A stretch of DNA of 18,755 nt from Sedimentisphaerales bacterium (GTDB lineage Bacteria > Planctomycetota > Phycisphaerae > Sedimentisphaerales > SG8-4): positions 1 to 18,755 of the forward strand of contig JAFGJR010000328.1 of assembly GCA_016928975.1 (NCBI GenBank), written 5' to 3'. Below the pieces are notes generated by a model that saw only the letters and a list, made by a program, of their open reading frames with translations, was not told where the DNA came from and searched no databases. The position numbers and the translations under genes are program-made. Positions 1 through 8,125 of the stretch are shown piece after piece; position 1 is the stretch's first letter, and each line of letters opens with the position of its first letter.

Positions 1-1320
1 CTCTATGAGCTACTTGCGCTGCCCCTAAGCGGCGCCATTGCCTGGGCCCTTGCCCGATACGTGTTCCTGATCCCCGCCCGCCAGGCGTTGCTCACTCTCA
101 CGCCTTTCGCACCTTCCGTGACGGCCCGCATGGACTTCTTCCTGAAGATTCTGATCTTCCTCCTGTACGGCTTCGTGCCGCTGGTTGTGCTGCTCGTGTT
201 CGTCGGCAGAAGTGCGTTCGCAAGGCAGGCCAGGAAACCCAAAACCCGTCCCGAGAAAGTGCGAGGAAAGGAGAAGCGCGCGGCGGCACGGCGAGGGAGG
301 TCATGGTCATCTCTGGCAGTCCTTAAGACCCCGGCCCTGGCCGCCGTTCCAACACTGCTGATGGCCCTGGGGCTGTACTTCAGCTACGACGAGCTGCGCA
401 AGCCCTACGTCCTGTCCAACTACTACGCTTGCCAGAAGCGATGGGACAAGATCATCGAGCTCACCGGCCGCCTGCCCAAAGGCAAGAACAACGTCTACGT
501 GAATCACGACACGCTTCGAGCCCTGTATCACACAGGCAGGCTTCCCTATGACATGTTCCGTTACCCGCTGATCCCGGAAGCCATCCTGTTGACGCACGAG
601 AAAGGACAGTCCGATCTGACCCAATGGAAGCTGAGCGACATCTTCCTGGAGCTGGGACACGTCAATATGGCCGAGAAGCTCGCGTCGGAACTTGTGACGA
701 CCAAAGGCCATCTCGGCATGGCGATCGAAGAGTTGGGGTGGATCAGCATCGTCAAGGGACACCCCGACACCGCTCGGGTCTATCTGAACGCCCTGAAGAA
801 GGAGCCGATCTATCGCAGGGAGGCGGCGTCTCTCCTTCACGGCCTGGACAGCGGCTTTCCGCCGGATCAGGCGGCATATATCGACAGAATCCGCTCCTAC
901 ATGGTTGACGAGACCGCGGGAGTCACCGGCAGCGAGCCGGTGGATGAGACCTTGGCCACCCTGCTCGCGCACAATCCCCACAACAGGATGGCCTTCGAGT
1001 ACCTCATGGCCTGCTATCTGCTCACCGGCCGCGTGGACAAGATCGTCCAGAACGCCGACAGGCTGCGCGACCTCGGCTATCGCAAGATCCCCACGCTCTA
1101 CGAAGAGGCCCTCGTCATCCACTTCGGCGCCCAGAGGCAGCAGGTGGACCTGGCCAGGTACAACATCAGCGAGGAGACGCTCCACAGATATGAGACATTC
1201 GCCCAGATAGCCAACGCCATGCAGCCGCAGAATCAGCAAGCCGTCTTCAACCGCCTGGTCCGGGACTTCGGCACCAGCTACTTCTTCTACTACACCTTCG
1301 GCCGAGTCGGCCTGGTGTGA
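1..1320 (+). CDS. DUF6057 family membrane protein, 3' part (5' end outside window)
   Basis: The reading frame is open from the first base, so the gene starts upstream; 439 residues are visible. Three hydrophobic segments lie in the visible N-terminal part: one at the very edge, one just after the residues MDFF (about 45-68) and one after an Arg/Lys-rich linker (about 112-132). The rest is a helical, TPR-like domain with phrases such as LSDIFLELGHVNMAEKLA and NRMAFEYLMACYLLTGRVDK, which match my memory of DUF6057 proteins: an N-terminal multi-pass membrane region followed by a soluble repeat domain starting near 'NYYACQKRWDKIIEL'. Its role is not established; processing or transport of surface material is only a guess. 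It converges on the large exoprotein gene with 67 bases between them and no clear terminator. Family call is fairly sure, function unknown. Confidence 0.8.
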   Translation, partial: LYELLALPLSGAIAWALARYVFLIPARQALLTLTPFAPSVTARMDFFLKILIFLLYGFVPLVVLLVFVGRSAFARQARKPKTRPEKVRGKEKRAAARRGRSWSSLAVLKTPALAAVPTLLMALGLYFSYDELRKPYVLSNYYACQKRWDKIIELTGRLPKGKNNVYVNHDTLRALYHTGRLPYDMFRYPLIPEAILLTHEKGQSDLTQWKLSDIFLELGHVNMAEKLASELVTTKGHLGMAIEELGWISIVKGHPDTARVYLNALKKEPIYRREAASLLHGLDSGFPPDQAAYIDRIRSYMVDETAGVTGSEPVDETLATLLAHNPHNRMAFEYLMACYLLTGRVDKIVQNADRLRDLGYRKIPTLYEEALVIHFGAQRQQVDLARYNISEETLHRYETFAQIANAMQPQNQQAVFNRLVRDFGTSYFFYYTFGRVGLV

Positions 1321-1387
1321 CTGTCCCCAAGCATCAGCGAGCCAGAACCATCAGCCGCTGCACACGGCCCCCCCCCGTTCGATTGGA

Positions 1388-4300
1388 TCAGGCATGGGCG
1401 TAGCCGAACAGATGCCCCACCTCGTGGGCAATGATGCGGGTAAGTCTGTCGGTGAACGAGTCCAGATCGAGCATGTACTGGTTAAGGTAGTCGGTGAAGA
1501 CCAGGGCATCATCGTCGCGTGCGCGATTGCCGACGTCGACCTGCTCCGCCAAGCCAAGAAACGATCCGTACGGCCCGAACGCCGAATCATCACCGCCGAT
1601 GTAGACGCTGGAGTAGAGGACGCCACCAGATGGCTTGTCCACAGTGAACACAACGCCGCAGTCAGCGAAGGTCTGTTGCAGTTGTCCCAGGACTCCACGA
1701 ATGATCGTTTGCTCCTGTCCAGCCAGACTGCCAGTAGCATGGAAGGCGGGGATATCAAACGGGCCGACAGTCACAGGGCCATTGTAGACAACGTTCTGCT
1801 CACCGTCGAAGTCGAGATAGATGATCTGCCCGGTGAGGTTGGCCGGGTCCTGGTCCACAAGGCGCATGCCCGGCAGGCTCGGCCACGATTCGCTCTGCGA
1901 TTCACCAGTGTTGGCTTGCGCCGACTGGAAATCCAGCAATCCTGCGTCGTCATCCATCGTCAAAGCGACGCCATCCAGAGGCGCCTCTGCATACCAGGCA
2001 ACGCCCTCGTAGCTGAAGACGTGCGAGAAATCACGAATGATCATGTCTCGTTCGTCTTCGCTCATCGTGTAGAAGTGACACACCTGGCTGCCATTCCAGA
2101 ACCGATAGACCGGCTTGCTCCCCTCCGGCTGCTGGCCCTCCGGATAGGCGTAGAACGCGATCCCCTCATAGGTCCACACGCTCGACCAGTCCCGAATGAG
2201 CATGTCCCGCTCGGCCTCACTGATCGTGTAGAAATGCGAATGCCCCGACCAGAATCGGTAAATCGGAGCCGTCCCCGCCTGGCCGCCGTCAACGTATGCC
2301 TGATAAGCTACCCCCTCGTACGTCCACACGCTTTGCCAGTCCCGAATCAGCATATCGCGTTCCGCCTCGCTGATGGTATAAAAGTGAACACTATTCACCG
2401 ACGACCAGAAACGCCAGACGGGAGATAAGACATCATTGTCCTGCTCCGTTGCCGTGACATCCTTGTCCGCCAGACCCGACGCACTGCAATGGATCGTGGC
2501 CGTCCCGTTCGTGGTGTCCGCATCCTCTGCTGCCGACAGGGTCACCGGCTGGTAGGTGTCCCAGTTCGCTGTCGTGAACGTCAGGCTCGACGTGACGACG
2601 CTCAAGTCTGCGTCTCCGCCGGGCTGCTTGGTGATGGCTACTGTCACGTTGGAGGCTGGCTGCGCGGCCAGCTTCATCGTGAATTGTGCCGTCCCACCCT
2701 CCGGCACCGACACGCTGCCCGGCGCCACCACCAACCCCTGCACGTCGTCGTCCAGGATGGTCACTACCGCGCTGCTCGGACTTCCCAGCGTCCCCTCGCC
2801 CGTGGCGTTGTGCAACGCCACGTTGAACGTCTCGTTGCCTTCAACCAGGCTGTCTTGGAGGATCGGAACCGTGAACGTCTTGCTCGTCTCGCCACCGTTG
2901 AACGTCAGCGTCCCGCTGGCCGATGTGTAGTCGCTGCCCGCCGTCGCTGTCCCGTTGCTCGTGGCGTAGCTCACCCCCACCCCACTGGCCAGCCCGCCGC
3001 TGCGGTCCACCGTGATCGTCACCGTCCCCCCGTCCTCGTTGACGTTGTAGGTCGAAGAACTCAAGGTTAGCGTCCCGGCCGCATCGTCATTCTGAATCGT
3101 GCCCGTGGCTGTCCCCGTGGCGATGGTGGCGTTCGTTGCTCCCGAGAGCGTCATCGTGAACGTCTCATCTCCCTCAATCACATAATCCCCCAAGATCGGC
3201 ACATTGATCTGCTGGCTGGTCTGAGAGGGACTGAACGTCAGCGTGCCGTTGGTGGCCGTATAGTCGCTCCCGGCCGTCGCCGTCCCGTTGGACGTGGCGT
3301 AGTTCACCGTCACCGTTTGAGCACTCGACGGCGACAGCGCTACTGTGAACGCCAGGTTTTTGCTGCCAATGTCGCCCTCGGTAATCGCCGCCGGCGTGCT
3401 CATCGAAAGTTGAGCAGAATCGTCGTCCGCGATGGTCACTACCGCGCTGCTGGGCGTGCCAAGGCTGCTGCCGCCAGTCGCGCCGCTCAGCGCGACATTG
3501 AACGCCTCACTGCTCTCTGGCACACTGTCGTTGATGATCGGAACCGTGAACGTCTTGCTGGTATCACCGGCGTTGAACGTCAACGTCCCGCTGGTCGATG
3601 CGAAGTCACTCCCGGCCATCGCCGTACCGTTGCTGGTGGCGTAGCTCATACCCACGCCGCTGGCGTTGCCGGTCTTGGTAATTGTGACGGTAATGCTTCC
3701 CCCATTCTCATTCACGCTGTAGGTGGCAGAACTGAACTGGAACACGGCGGTGTCGTCGTTCAGGATCGTCCCCACGCCCTGGCCATCGCTGATCGTGGCG
3801 TTGCTGGCATTGCTCAGGTTCACGAAGAACGTCTCGTCCGGTTCGATCGTATAGTCGCCGATGATCGGCACGGTCACGAACCAAAAGGCGTTCGTCTCGC
3901 CAGGCGCACACTGGAGGTGACCACTGACAGCGGTGTAATCGACGCCTGCAGTCGCGTTGCCATCGAACGTTGCGTAATCCACGTCAACAAATTGTTGGGG
4001 CGTTCCCGATAGCTGCACCGTGAACCTCAGGTTCTTGCTGCCTGTGTCGCCCTCGCTAATCGCCCCCGGAGTACTGATCGAAAGAACGGTATTCTGCGCC
4101 TGGCTTACAGCAACATAAATAGGTCCTATTCGGTCGGTTCCCTCGGTTGCGTTCCAGTAAGACTCTGTCCTATCATCACAGTAATTATTCTCCCCATCGA
4201 GAACGTGGATTCCGTACCAGTAGCCCCCGGCTGCCAATAGCGAGCCGTCGGAGAAGGTTCCCTCTGCGGGCCCGTCGCCGTACGCGGATATATCCCTGGG

Positions 4301-6331
4301 GGTTCCGACCGGTGCCCAAGTGCCCTCCGATCCGCCGACGTCTGGGGCACGCCATAACTCGACCTGCTTCAAGTGCGAACCGCCGGTGTCGGACACTTTG
4401 TACGAGATCGTGACCGAGTTTCCAACCGTGATTGTTGATGGCGTCACATCGAACGCCGCAATCGTCGGCGGCGTAATGTCCTGAGTACCCGCAGACACAT
4501 TGAAGAAATCAACGTTCTGTTCACCCGTAACAGTCGACCCGTCATAGAAGTAGTGCAATATGTCCTGATAATTCCAGCCCTGGTTAGCCCAGTACACCGT
4601 CCCATATTGGGTAAGCCGCCCCCTCATGTCAGCTACTGGGTTTCCCCCAATGCTGGCGCAAGTCAGCAGATCAGCCGCGACGTATCCCACATCGGTTGTA
4701 GACGAAGGATACACACCGTTTACGGCCACTTGGAACCACCAGTGTCCATCTGCATAATGCTCGCCATTGTCGATCACGTAAACGTCAGTCCCACCGTCAA
4801 GGAACGTTATGGGGTCGTTGTTCGTGGTCGGAGCTGGTCGCAAGTTGGCTCCCCCAGAAGCCACATTGCACGCACCGTTCCAGTACATTGCCTTGAACAG
4901 CTGGCCGTCCACACGCTCCATACCGACGGTTCGGACGGCTGCTATGGCAGGGTCCGTATATTGCAGTGCTCGCGATTCTTGGCCACTGCCGGCCACATAT
5001 ACTTGGTCGTGGTCGTCGCTGTACACGTCCATCGACGAACTGACCGGATTCTGAATCCGCCACCAGCCGTACATTTTGACTGCAATAGCGCCAGCTTTGT
5101 AAGCTTCTGCTGGCCAATTCCAATCCGCTCCAATTAGCCATTCATTCGGAAGGACATCCTGAACGTAGGTGTTGAAGTCCACGGATGTCGCTGGACCATT
5201 AGGGTACGGTCCCACGCGGATGGCGGCCGGCTCGGTTCTGTCCGTCAGACGAACTCCCGAGATCGCCTCGATCTCTTGGAGGGAGAACAACTCGTGGCCC
5301 GTCGCCGCTGGGCCTGCGCGGTACTCCCAAATGAAATCAGCTCCAAGCACCGTGCCGACCGGATTATCGCTGGCGAAAACCGTCGCTCCGGTGTCCGCGC
5401 CAAGCTCGTCAACAAAGGTCTTGCCTGCCGTTCCAGCGGCTACCGAGCAGGAATAAAGGTCGAGGCGAGCGTCACACGTCAGCACGGACCGCAATTGTCC
5501 CAACTCTGGCGCTTGGCTTGGCAGCGTAGCCAGAGTCAGGTTTTCACCTGTGCCAAGTTCGATTTCTCCCGGTCCGCCGTGAGCTACGATGCCCAGGTGC
5601 CCAATCCGAGCGCCGTTGTGTGCCGCGGACACCGAGGCAAGAAGATCGACCAACCCGGTCACAGTCATGGTATCGGCATGGTAGATGATTGCGATGGTGT
5701 CGCTCGCGGCTGCCCTTTGAATCTGTTCCGCTTGCACGACTGCATCGCTCACGAGGACGACGTTCAGCGGTGCGGCCGTGAAGGGCCCGCTGGTGGCGGG
5801 CACAACTCCCCCCTCCGCCGAGGTGACAGGCTGTTCTTCCTCTCCATATGTCGTTGCAGATAGAGTACTTAGGGGATCCTGGACGCCTGCCGGGGGGCCG
5901 CGGGCCTCTATCGGGAAACCGTCTGTACGAGATATGTCGTCCTGCCGATCCACAGGGGTCAGGCAGATAGGCTCGCCCTGCAACGGCACTACCACCGGTT
6001 CGGCGGCAGGCTCGACCTGTACGGCCATCACTTCGACGACCGGGCCGGGGGTTTCCGCCTCCGGCTCCGGTTCAACAGATGCCGATGGCGAGGCGAGATA
6101 TGTCAGGATTGCCGACGGGTCGGCATCCGCCGTCTCGCCATTCTGACCCAAGTCAATGCAAACGACGGGCTCGTCGAGAGGGATGCTCACGGCAGGAACA
6201 GGCTCCAGACCCAAGGAATCGGCACTGAGAAGGAGCCGGGGCTCCAGTGGCTCAATCAAGGGCAGTCTTACGGCCCCAGGCTTGTATCCAGCCCTTTTCG
6301 CCCCCACGCAACTCCACCAGCCCGCCAACAT
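1388..6331 (-). CDS. Giant modular LEPR-XLL exoprotein: DUF4347, SpoIID/LytB-like, Calx-beta array, DUF5648 repeats, zinc-peptidase motif
   Basis: This is a 1647-residue surface or secreted protein. Modules in order: LEPR-XLL motif LIEPLEPRLLLSAD (about 25-38), an N-terminal export-associated signature common in planctomycetes; acidic linker; DUF4347 (about 188-340) with IVAHGG (His251) and LYSCSVAAG (Cys295), a possible clan-CD-like dyad; a SpoIID/LytB-like domain (about 370-603) with YVQDVLPNEW (Glu397), KAGAIAVKMYGWW, DQVY and a C-terminal TQYGTVYWANQGWNY; a beta/Ig-like stretch (about 618-740); four Calx-beta domains (about 748-1196) plus a related fifth beta module (about 1199-1300); three DUF5648 repeats (1304-1448); and a metallopeptidase-like domain (about 1490-1647) ending in HEVGHLFGYAH, which fits HEXXHXXGXXH. 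The stop follows one codon after the last His, so no Met-turn is present. The ATG at 6331 has AGGAG eight bases upstream. Likely roles are adhesion and wall-proximal hydrolysis (inference). Confidence 0.9.
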   Translation of the reverse strand: MLAGWWSCVGAKRAGYKPGAVRLPLIEPLEPRLLLSADSLGLEPVPAVSIPLDEPVVCIDLGQNGETADADPSAILTYLASPSASVEPEPEAETPGPVVEVMAVQVEPAAEPVVVPLQGEPICLTPVDRQDDISRTDGFPIEARGPPAGVQDPLSTLSATTYGEEEQPVTSAEGGVVPATSGPFTAAPLNVVLVSDAVVQAEQIQRAAASDTIAIIYHADTMTVTGLVDLLASVSAAHNGARIGHLGIVAHGGPGEIELGTGENLTLATLPSQAPELGQLRSVLTCDARLDLYSCSVAAGTAGKTFVDELGADTGATVFASDNPVGTVLGADFIWEYRAGPAATGHELFSLQEIEAISGVRLTDRTEPAAIRVGPYPNGPATSVDFNTYVQDVLPNEWLIGADWNWPAEAYKAGAIAVKMYGWWRIQNPVSSSMDVYSDDHDQVYVAGSGQESRALQYTDPAIAAVRTVGMERVDGQLFKAMYWNGACNVASGGANLRPAPTTNNDPITFLDGGTDVYVIDNGEHYADGHWWFQVAVNGVYPSSTTDVGYVAADLLTCASIGGNPVADMRGRLTQYGTVYWANQGWNYQDILHYFYDGSTVTGEQNVDFFNVSAGTQDITPPTIAAFDVTPSTITVGNSVTISYKVSDTGGSHLKQVELWRAPDVGGSEGTWAPVGTPRDISAYGDGPAEGTFSDGSLLAAGGYWYGIHVLDGENNYCDDRTESYWNATEGTDRIGPIYVAVSQAQNTVLSISTPGAISEGDTGSKNLRFTVQLSGTPQQFVDVDYATFDGNATAGVDYTAVSGHLQCAPGETNAFWFVTVPIIGDYTIEPDETFFVNLSNASNATISDGQGVGTILNDDTAVFQFSSATYSVNENGGSITVTITKTGNASGVGMSYATSNGTAMAGSDFASTSGTLTFNAGDTSKTFTVPIINDSVPESSEAFNVALSGATGGSSLGTPSSAVVTIADDDSAQLSMSTPAAITEGDIGSKNLAFTVALSPSSAQTVTVNYATSNGTATAGSDYTATNGTLTFSPSQTSQQINVPILGDYVIEGDETFTMTLSGATNATIATGTATGTIQNDDAAGTLTLSSSTYNVNEDGGTVTITVDRSGGLASGVGVSYATSNGTATAGSDYTSASGTLTFNGGETSKTFTVPILQDSLVEGNETFNVALHNATGEGTLGSPSSAVVTILDDDVQGLVVAPGSVSVPEGGTAQFTMKLAAQPASNVTVAITKQPGGDADLSVVTSSLTFTTANWDTYQPVTLSAAEDADTTNGTATIHCSASGLADKDVTATEQDNDVLSPVWRFWSSVNSVHFYTISEAERDMLIRDWQSVWTYEGVAYQAYVDGGQAGTAPIYRFWSGHSHFYTISEAERDMLIRDWSSVWTYEGIAFYAYPEGQQPEGSKPVYRFWNGSQVCHFYTMSEDERDMIIRDFSHVFSYEGVAWYAEAPLDGVALTMDDDAGLLDFQSAQANTGESQSESWPSLPGMRLVDQDPANLTGQIIYLDFDGEQNVVYNGPVTVGPFDIPAFHATGSLAGQEQTIIRGVLGQLQQTFADCGVVFTVDKPSGGVLYSSVYIGGDDSAFGPYGSFLGLAEQVDVGNRARDDDALVFTDYLNQYMLDLDSFTDRLTRIIAHEVGHLFGYAHA
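1988..2422 (-). repeat. Three tandem DUF5648 repeats
   Basis: Residues 1304-1448 of the exoprotein contain three units of about 51 residues with the pattern YRFW(S/N), HFYT(I/M)SE.ERDM(L/I)IRD, V(W/F)(T/S)YEG and a Y.A or YAE end. This is the DUF5648 signature, found as surface-exposed repeats, often near the end of bacterial secreted proteins. The first two units are nearly identical in protein but differ at many synonymous bases, so they are not a fresh duplication. Confidence 0.85.
2744..4090 (-). repeat. Four Calx-beta domains in an ABAB pattern
   Basis: Within the large exoprotein, residues about 748-1196 form four domains of about 110 residues, each ending in NDD or DDD. Domains 1 and 3 share STPxAIxEGDxGSKNL and FTVxLS. 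Domains 2 and 4 share SGVGxSYATSNGTA, the SGTLTFN block, TSKTFTVPI, FNVAL and GxPSSAVVTI. The alternation suggests duplication of a two-domain unit. Calx-beta domains bind calcium and act as rigid spacers in surface proteins. A fifth, more diverged beta module follows. Confidence 0.85.
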
Positions 6332-6339
6332 CGGCTTCG

Positions 6340-6344
6340 CTCCT
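6340..6344 (-). promoter_or_regulatory. Ribosome binding site AGGAG of the LEPR-XLL gene
   Basis: The minus strand reads GCAGGAGCGAAGCCG then ATG. AGGAG ends eight bases before the ATG at 6331, which fixes the start 24 residues before the LEPR motif. Confidence 0.75.
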
Positions 6345-6378
6345 GCAGTCAGTCGGATCGCGCTTCAGTGTTCCGTCA

Positions 6379-6400
6379 GGTGCCGCAACCCAGCGGTACC
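6379..6400. repeat. Hairpin 1 in the exoprotein leader
   Basis: Arms 6379-6386 and 6393-6400 (GGTGCCGC / GCGGTACC on the plus strand) with a six-base loop pair at seven of eight positions, the eighth being G-T on the plus strand and C-A on the minus strand. It lies 48 bases upstream of the exoprotein ATG, inside the presumed 5' untranslated region. Confidence 0.45.
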
Positions 6401-6407
6401 CTCATGC

Positions 6408-6435
6408 CGTGAGATTCTTCTGTGCCGCTCTCACG
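6408..6435. repeat. Hairpin 2 in the exoprotein leader
   Basis: Perfect six-base inverted repeat CGTGAG (6408-6413) and CTCACG (6430-6435) with a 16-base loop. It is adjacent to hairpin 1 and within the region upstream of the exoprotein ATG. Function unknown. Confidence 0.4.
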
Positions 6436-6491
6436 CACCTGCGCTGCCGGCGCAACTGATCTCAGGGTACAAGAGGCGATGGGTCCTGTCT

Positions 6492-6509
6492 ATACGTAGA
6501 AATACGTAT
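6492..6509. promoter_or_regulatory. AT-rich dyad with GAAA loop next to T tracts
   Basis: ATACGTA (6492-6498), GAAA, TACGTAT (6503-6509) is a perfect seven-base inverted repeat, followed on the plus strand by runs of five and seven T. It stands out in a GC-rich region between the helix-turn-helix membrane gene and the exoprotein gene. It could be an operator or part of the exoprotein promoter. As a terminator it would face the plus strand, where no gene ends. Confidence 0.4.
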
Positions 6510-6544
6510 TTTTCGACTTTTTTTGTGGGCGCGGCTGCGCGTAG

Positions 6545-6554
6545 TGTCGCGACA
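6545..6554. repeat. Ten-base palindrome TGTCGCGACA
   Basis: Perfect palindrome 32 bases beyond the stop of the helix-turn-helix membrane gene. No T run follows on the minus strand, so it is not a classical terminator. A binding site is possible but unsupported. Confidence 0.3.
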
Positions 6555-6586
6555 TGATTCTCGTGTCGCCGTGGAGTCCACCGAGG

Positions 6587-8053
6587 CTATTTCTTTTCTT
6601 TCTTCTTGCCGAAGAGGCTGAGGCCTTTCTTCTCTTTCGCCGGTTTCTCGGGGGTCTTCTCGGCCTTGGGGGCTTTCTCCTTTGCGGCTTTGGCGACCTT
6701 GACCTTGGTCTCTTTGGCTTTCTTCGGGGCTGCCCTCTTCGTCCGTTCGCCGCCCATGACGAAGGTCGCTCCAAACACCACCACCGAGACCACCACTAAT
6801 CCACCCACGATGTACCAGATCATACCCTGGATCGATGAGAGGATGGAGGGCACCACGTGTCTCTGACCCGAAATCGCGACGATGGTGGTATACAACAGCG
6901 CCAGCAGGGGCAGGATCAGCAACATGCCGAGAACGTTGCTCTGGGTATCCGGCGCGGCCTCCGCATAGGCGGGATAAGCCGCCGCGATGGCCGGTGCTGC
7001 GACCGCCACCTCCGGAGCCGCCAGCTCCTCTTCCGTCGCCACCTGCTCCGCCTCGGCCGTCATGTCCTCCACGCTGCCCGGCTCCGCCACCGCTGCCACC
7101 GCACCCTCGTCCCCGCCCTCGGCGGTATAGATCTCGTCAAGGATGCCGCCGAGCGATGTATCGTCCGCCTGAAGCGACAGGTCCAGCAGGCCCGACCCGC
7201 TGCCGAAACTATCCAGATTTAAGTCCTCCTCAACCTCCTCTAATGACGCCTCGACATCCGTCCCGGCCCCTGAGCCCGTGCCGGTTCCGGCCGCCCCGGC
7301 CGAAGCAGCAGGCCCGACCGTTTCGGCCATGGAGTCATCTGTCACATCGTAGCCGGCGTCCGTCTCGCCCAGCACATTGACCCCCTCGCCGGTCAGGGCC
7401 GTGTCCATATCAGTGATATCGCTGCCCGATGTCTCCGCGCCGGTCTCCGGCGCCAGAGCGATCTCTTCGTCGGTTTCCGCCGCCTCATCCATTCCCGACC
7501 CCGCCGTCTTCTCGCCCTCATCGAGAAAGAGCAGATCATCTTCCCCGGTCCCCGTTCCGGCCCCAGACTCCGCAGCCAAGTCCATCTCCGAGCTCGCCTC
7601 TGCCTCCGGCTCCGCCGCCAGCTCCATTTCCGAACTTGCCTCCGCCTCCGGCTCGGCTACCAAATCCATTTCGGAACTCGCTTCCAACTCCGGCTCGGCA
7701 GCCAACTCCTCCATCTCAGCACTTGCCTCCGCCTCCGCCGCGGGTTCCGCCGGCGCAGGCTCTTCCTCCAGCAGACTCAGCATGTCGTCGGCGCCCTCTT
7801 CCACCATGGCCGGGGGCTGAACATCGAGCGCTTCCTCAGACTCCTCGGGCGCGCCGAGCTCCAAAGAAATGGCATCCAGGTCGGTGTCAATCCCTTCCGC
7901 CACCAAGGCATTGACCTCATCCACCTTGAACAGGATGTGGGAGCCGTCGCGAAACTCACGAAGCTTGCCGTCCTTGGCCAGTTGCCTCACTTCATCCTCG
8001 GTCTTGCCCAGCCTGTCGGCCGCTTCATTCACCGAATAGAACATGCCAGCCAT
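6587..8053 (-). CDS. Membrane protein with N-terminal helix-turn-helix, acidic repeat region and Lys-rich tail
   Basis: 488 residues. Residues 4-52 (FYSVNEAADRLGKTEDEVRQ and following) are an excisionase/MerR-type helix-turn-helix of the HTH_17 kind. Residues about 53-370 are very rich in Glu, Asp, Ala, Ser and Gly and include three 14-residue repeats (119-160). Two hydrophobic segments follow at about 374-396 and 412-434, then a tail of about 50 residues dominated by Lys, Ala, Pro and Glu and ending FGKKKEKK. The order suggests a folded N-terminal domain on a long acidic tether, a two-TM hairpin and a basic cytoplasmic tail that could bind nucleic acid or ribosomes (inference). The ATG at 8053 has AGGAG at 8064-8068, ten bases upstream; the second Met at residue 4 is too far from it. 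No named family is recognised beyond the helix-turn-helix. Confidence 0.85.
   Translation of the reverse strand: MAGMFYSVNEAADRLGKTEDEVRQLAKDGKLREFRDGSHILFKVDEVNALVAEGIDTDLDAISLELGAPEESEEALDVQPPAMVEEGADDMLSLLEEEPAPAEPAAEAEASAEMEELAAEPELEASSEMDLVAEPEAEASSEMELAAEPEAEASSEMDLAAESGAGTGTGEDDLLFLDEGEKTAGSGMDEAAETDEEIALAPETGAETSGSDITDMDTALTGEGVNVLGETDAGYDVTDDSMAETVGPAASAGAAGTGTGSGAGTDVEASLEEVEEDLNLDSFGSGSGLLDLSLQADDTSLGGILDEIYTAEGGDEGAVAAVAEPGSVEDMTAEAEQVATEEELAAPEVAVAAPAIAAAYPAYAEAAPDTQSNVLGMLLILPLLALLYTTIVAISGQRHVVPSILSSIQGMIWYIVGGLVVVSVVVFGATFVMGGERTKRAAPKKAKETKVKVAKAAKEKAPKAEKTPEKPAKEKKGLSLFGKKKEKK
7574..7699 (-). repeat. Three 42-base tandem repeats inside the acidic region
   Basis: They encode AEPELEASSEMDLV, AEPEAEASSEMELA and AEPEAEASSEMDLA (residues 119-160), with a partial fourth starting AES. 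The repeats keep frame, so copy-number change would alter tether length without breaking the gene. Confidence 0.8.
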
Positions 8054-8105
8054 AATCTGCCTTCTCCTAACCGTACGCGCGACAGCGCGGCGTCTATATC
8101 CCAGG

Positions 8106-8125
8106 ACACATTCCCTAAGATGTGT
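8106..8125. promoter_or_regulatory. Inverted repeat ACACAT-N8-ATGTGT next to the -10
   Basis: Perfect six-base arms (8106-8111 and 8120-8125) lie directly downstream of the -10 hexamer and cover the expected transcription start. That position suits a repressor operator, possibly for the encoded helix-turn-helix protein itself (inference). Confidence 0.4.

Noticed and set aside
307..1239. Minus-strand frame (310 codons) opposite the DUF6057 gene
   Set aside because: Antisense shadow; no ribosome site or domain, and the plus frame has clear family blocks.
1368..1376. Run of nine C (G on the minus strand) just past the exoprotein stop, as a phase-variation tract
   Set aside because: It lies 12 bases beyond the stop codon, so slippage cannot change the protein's reading frame.
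1394..2428. Plus-strand frame (344 codons) opposite the exoprotein's 3' end
   Set aside because: Shadow of the DUF5648 and peptidase region; repeats in its translation mirror the DUF5648 repeats of the real gene.
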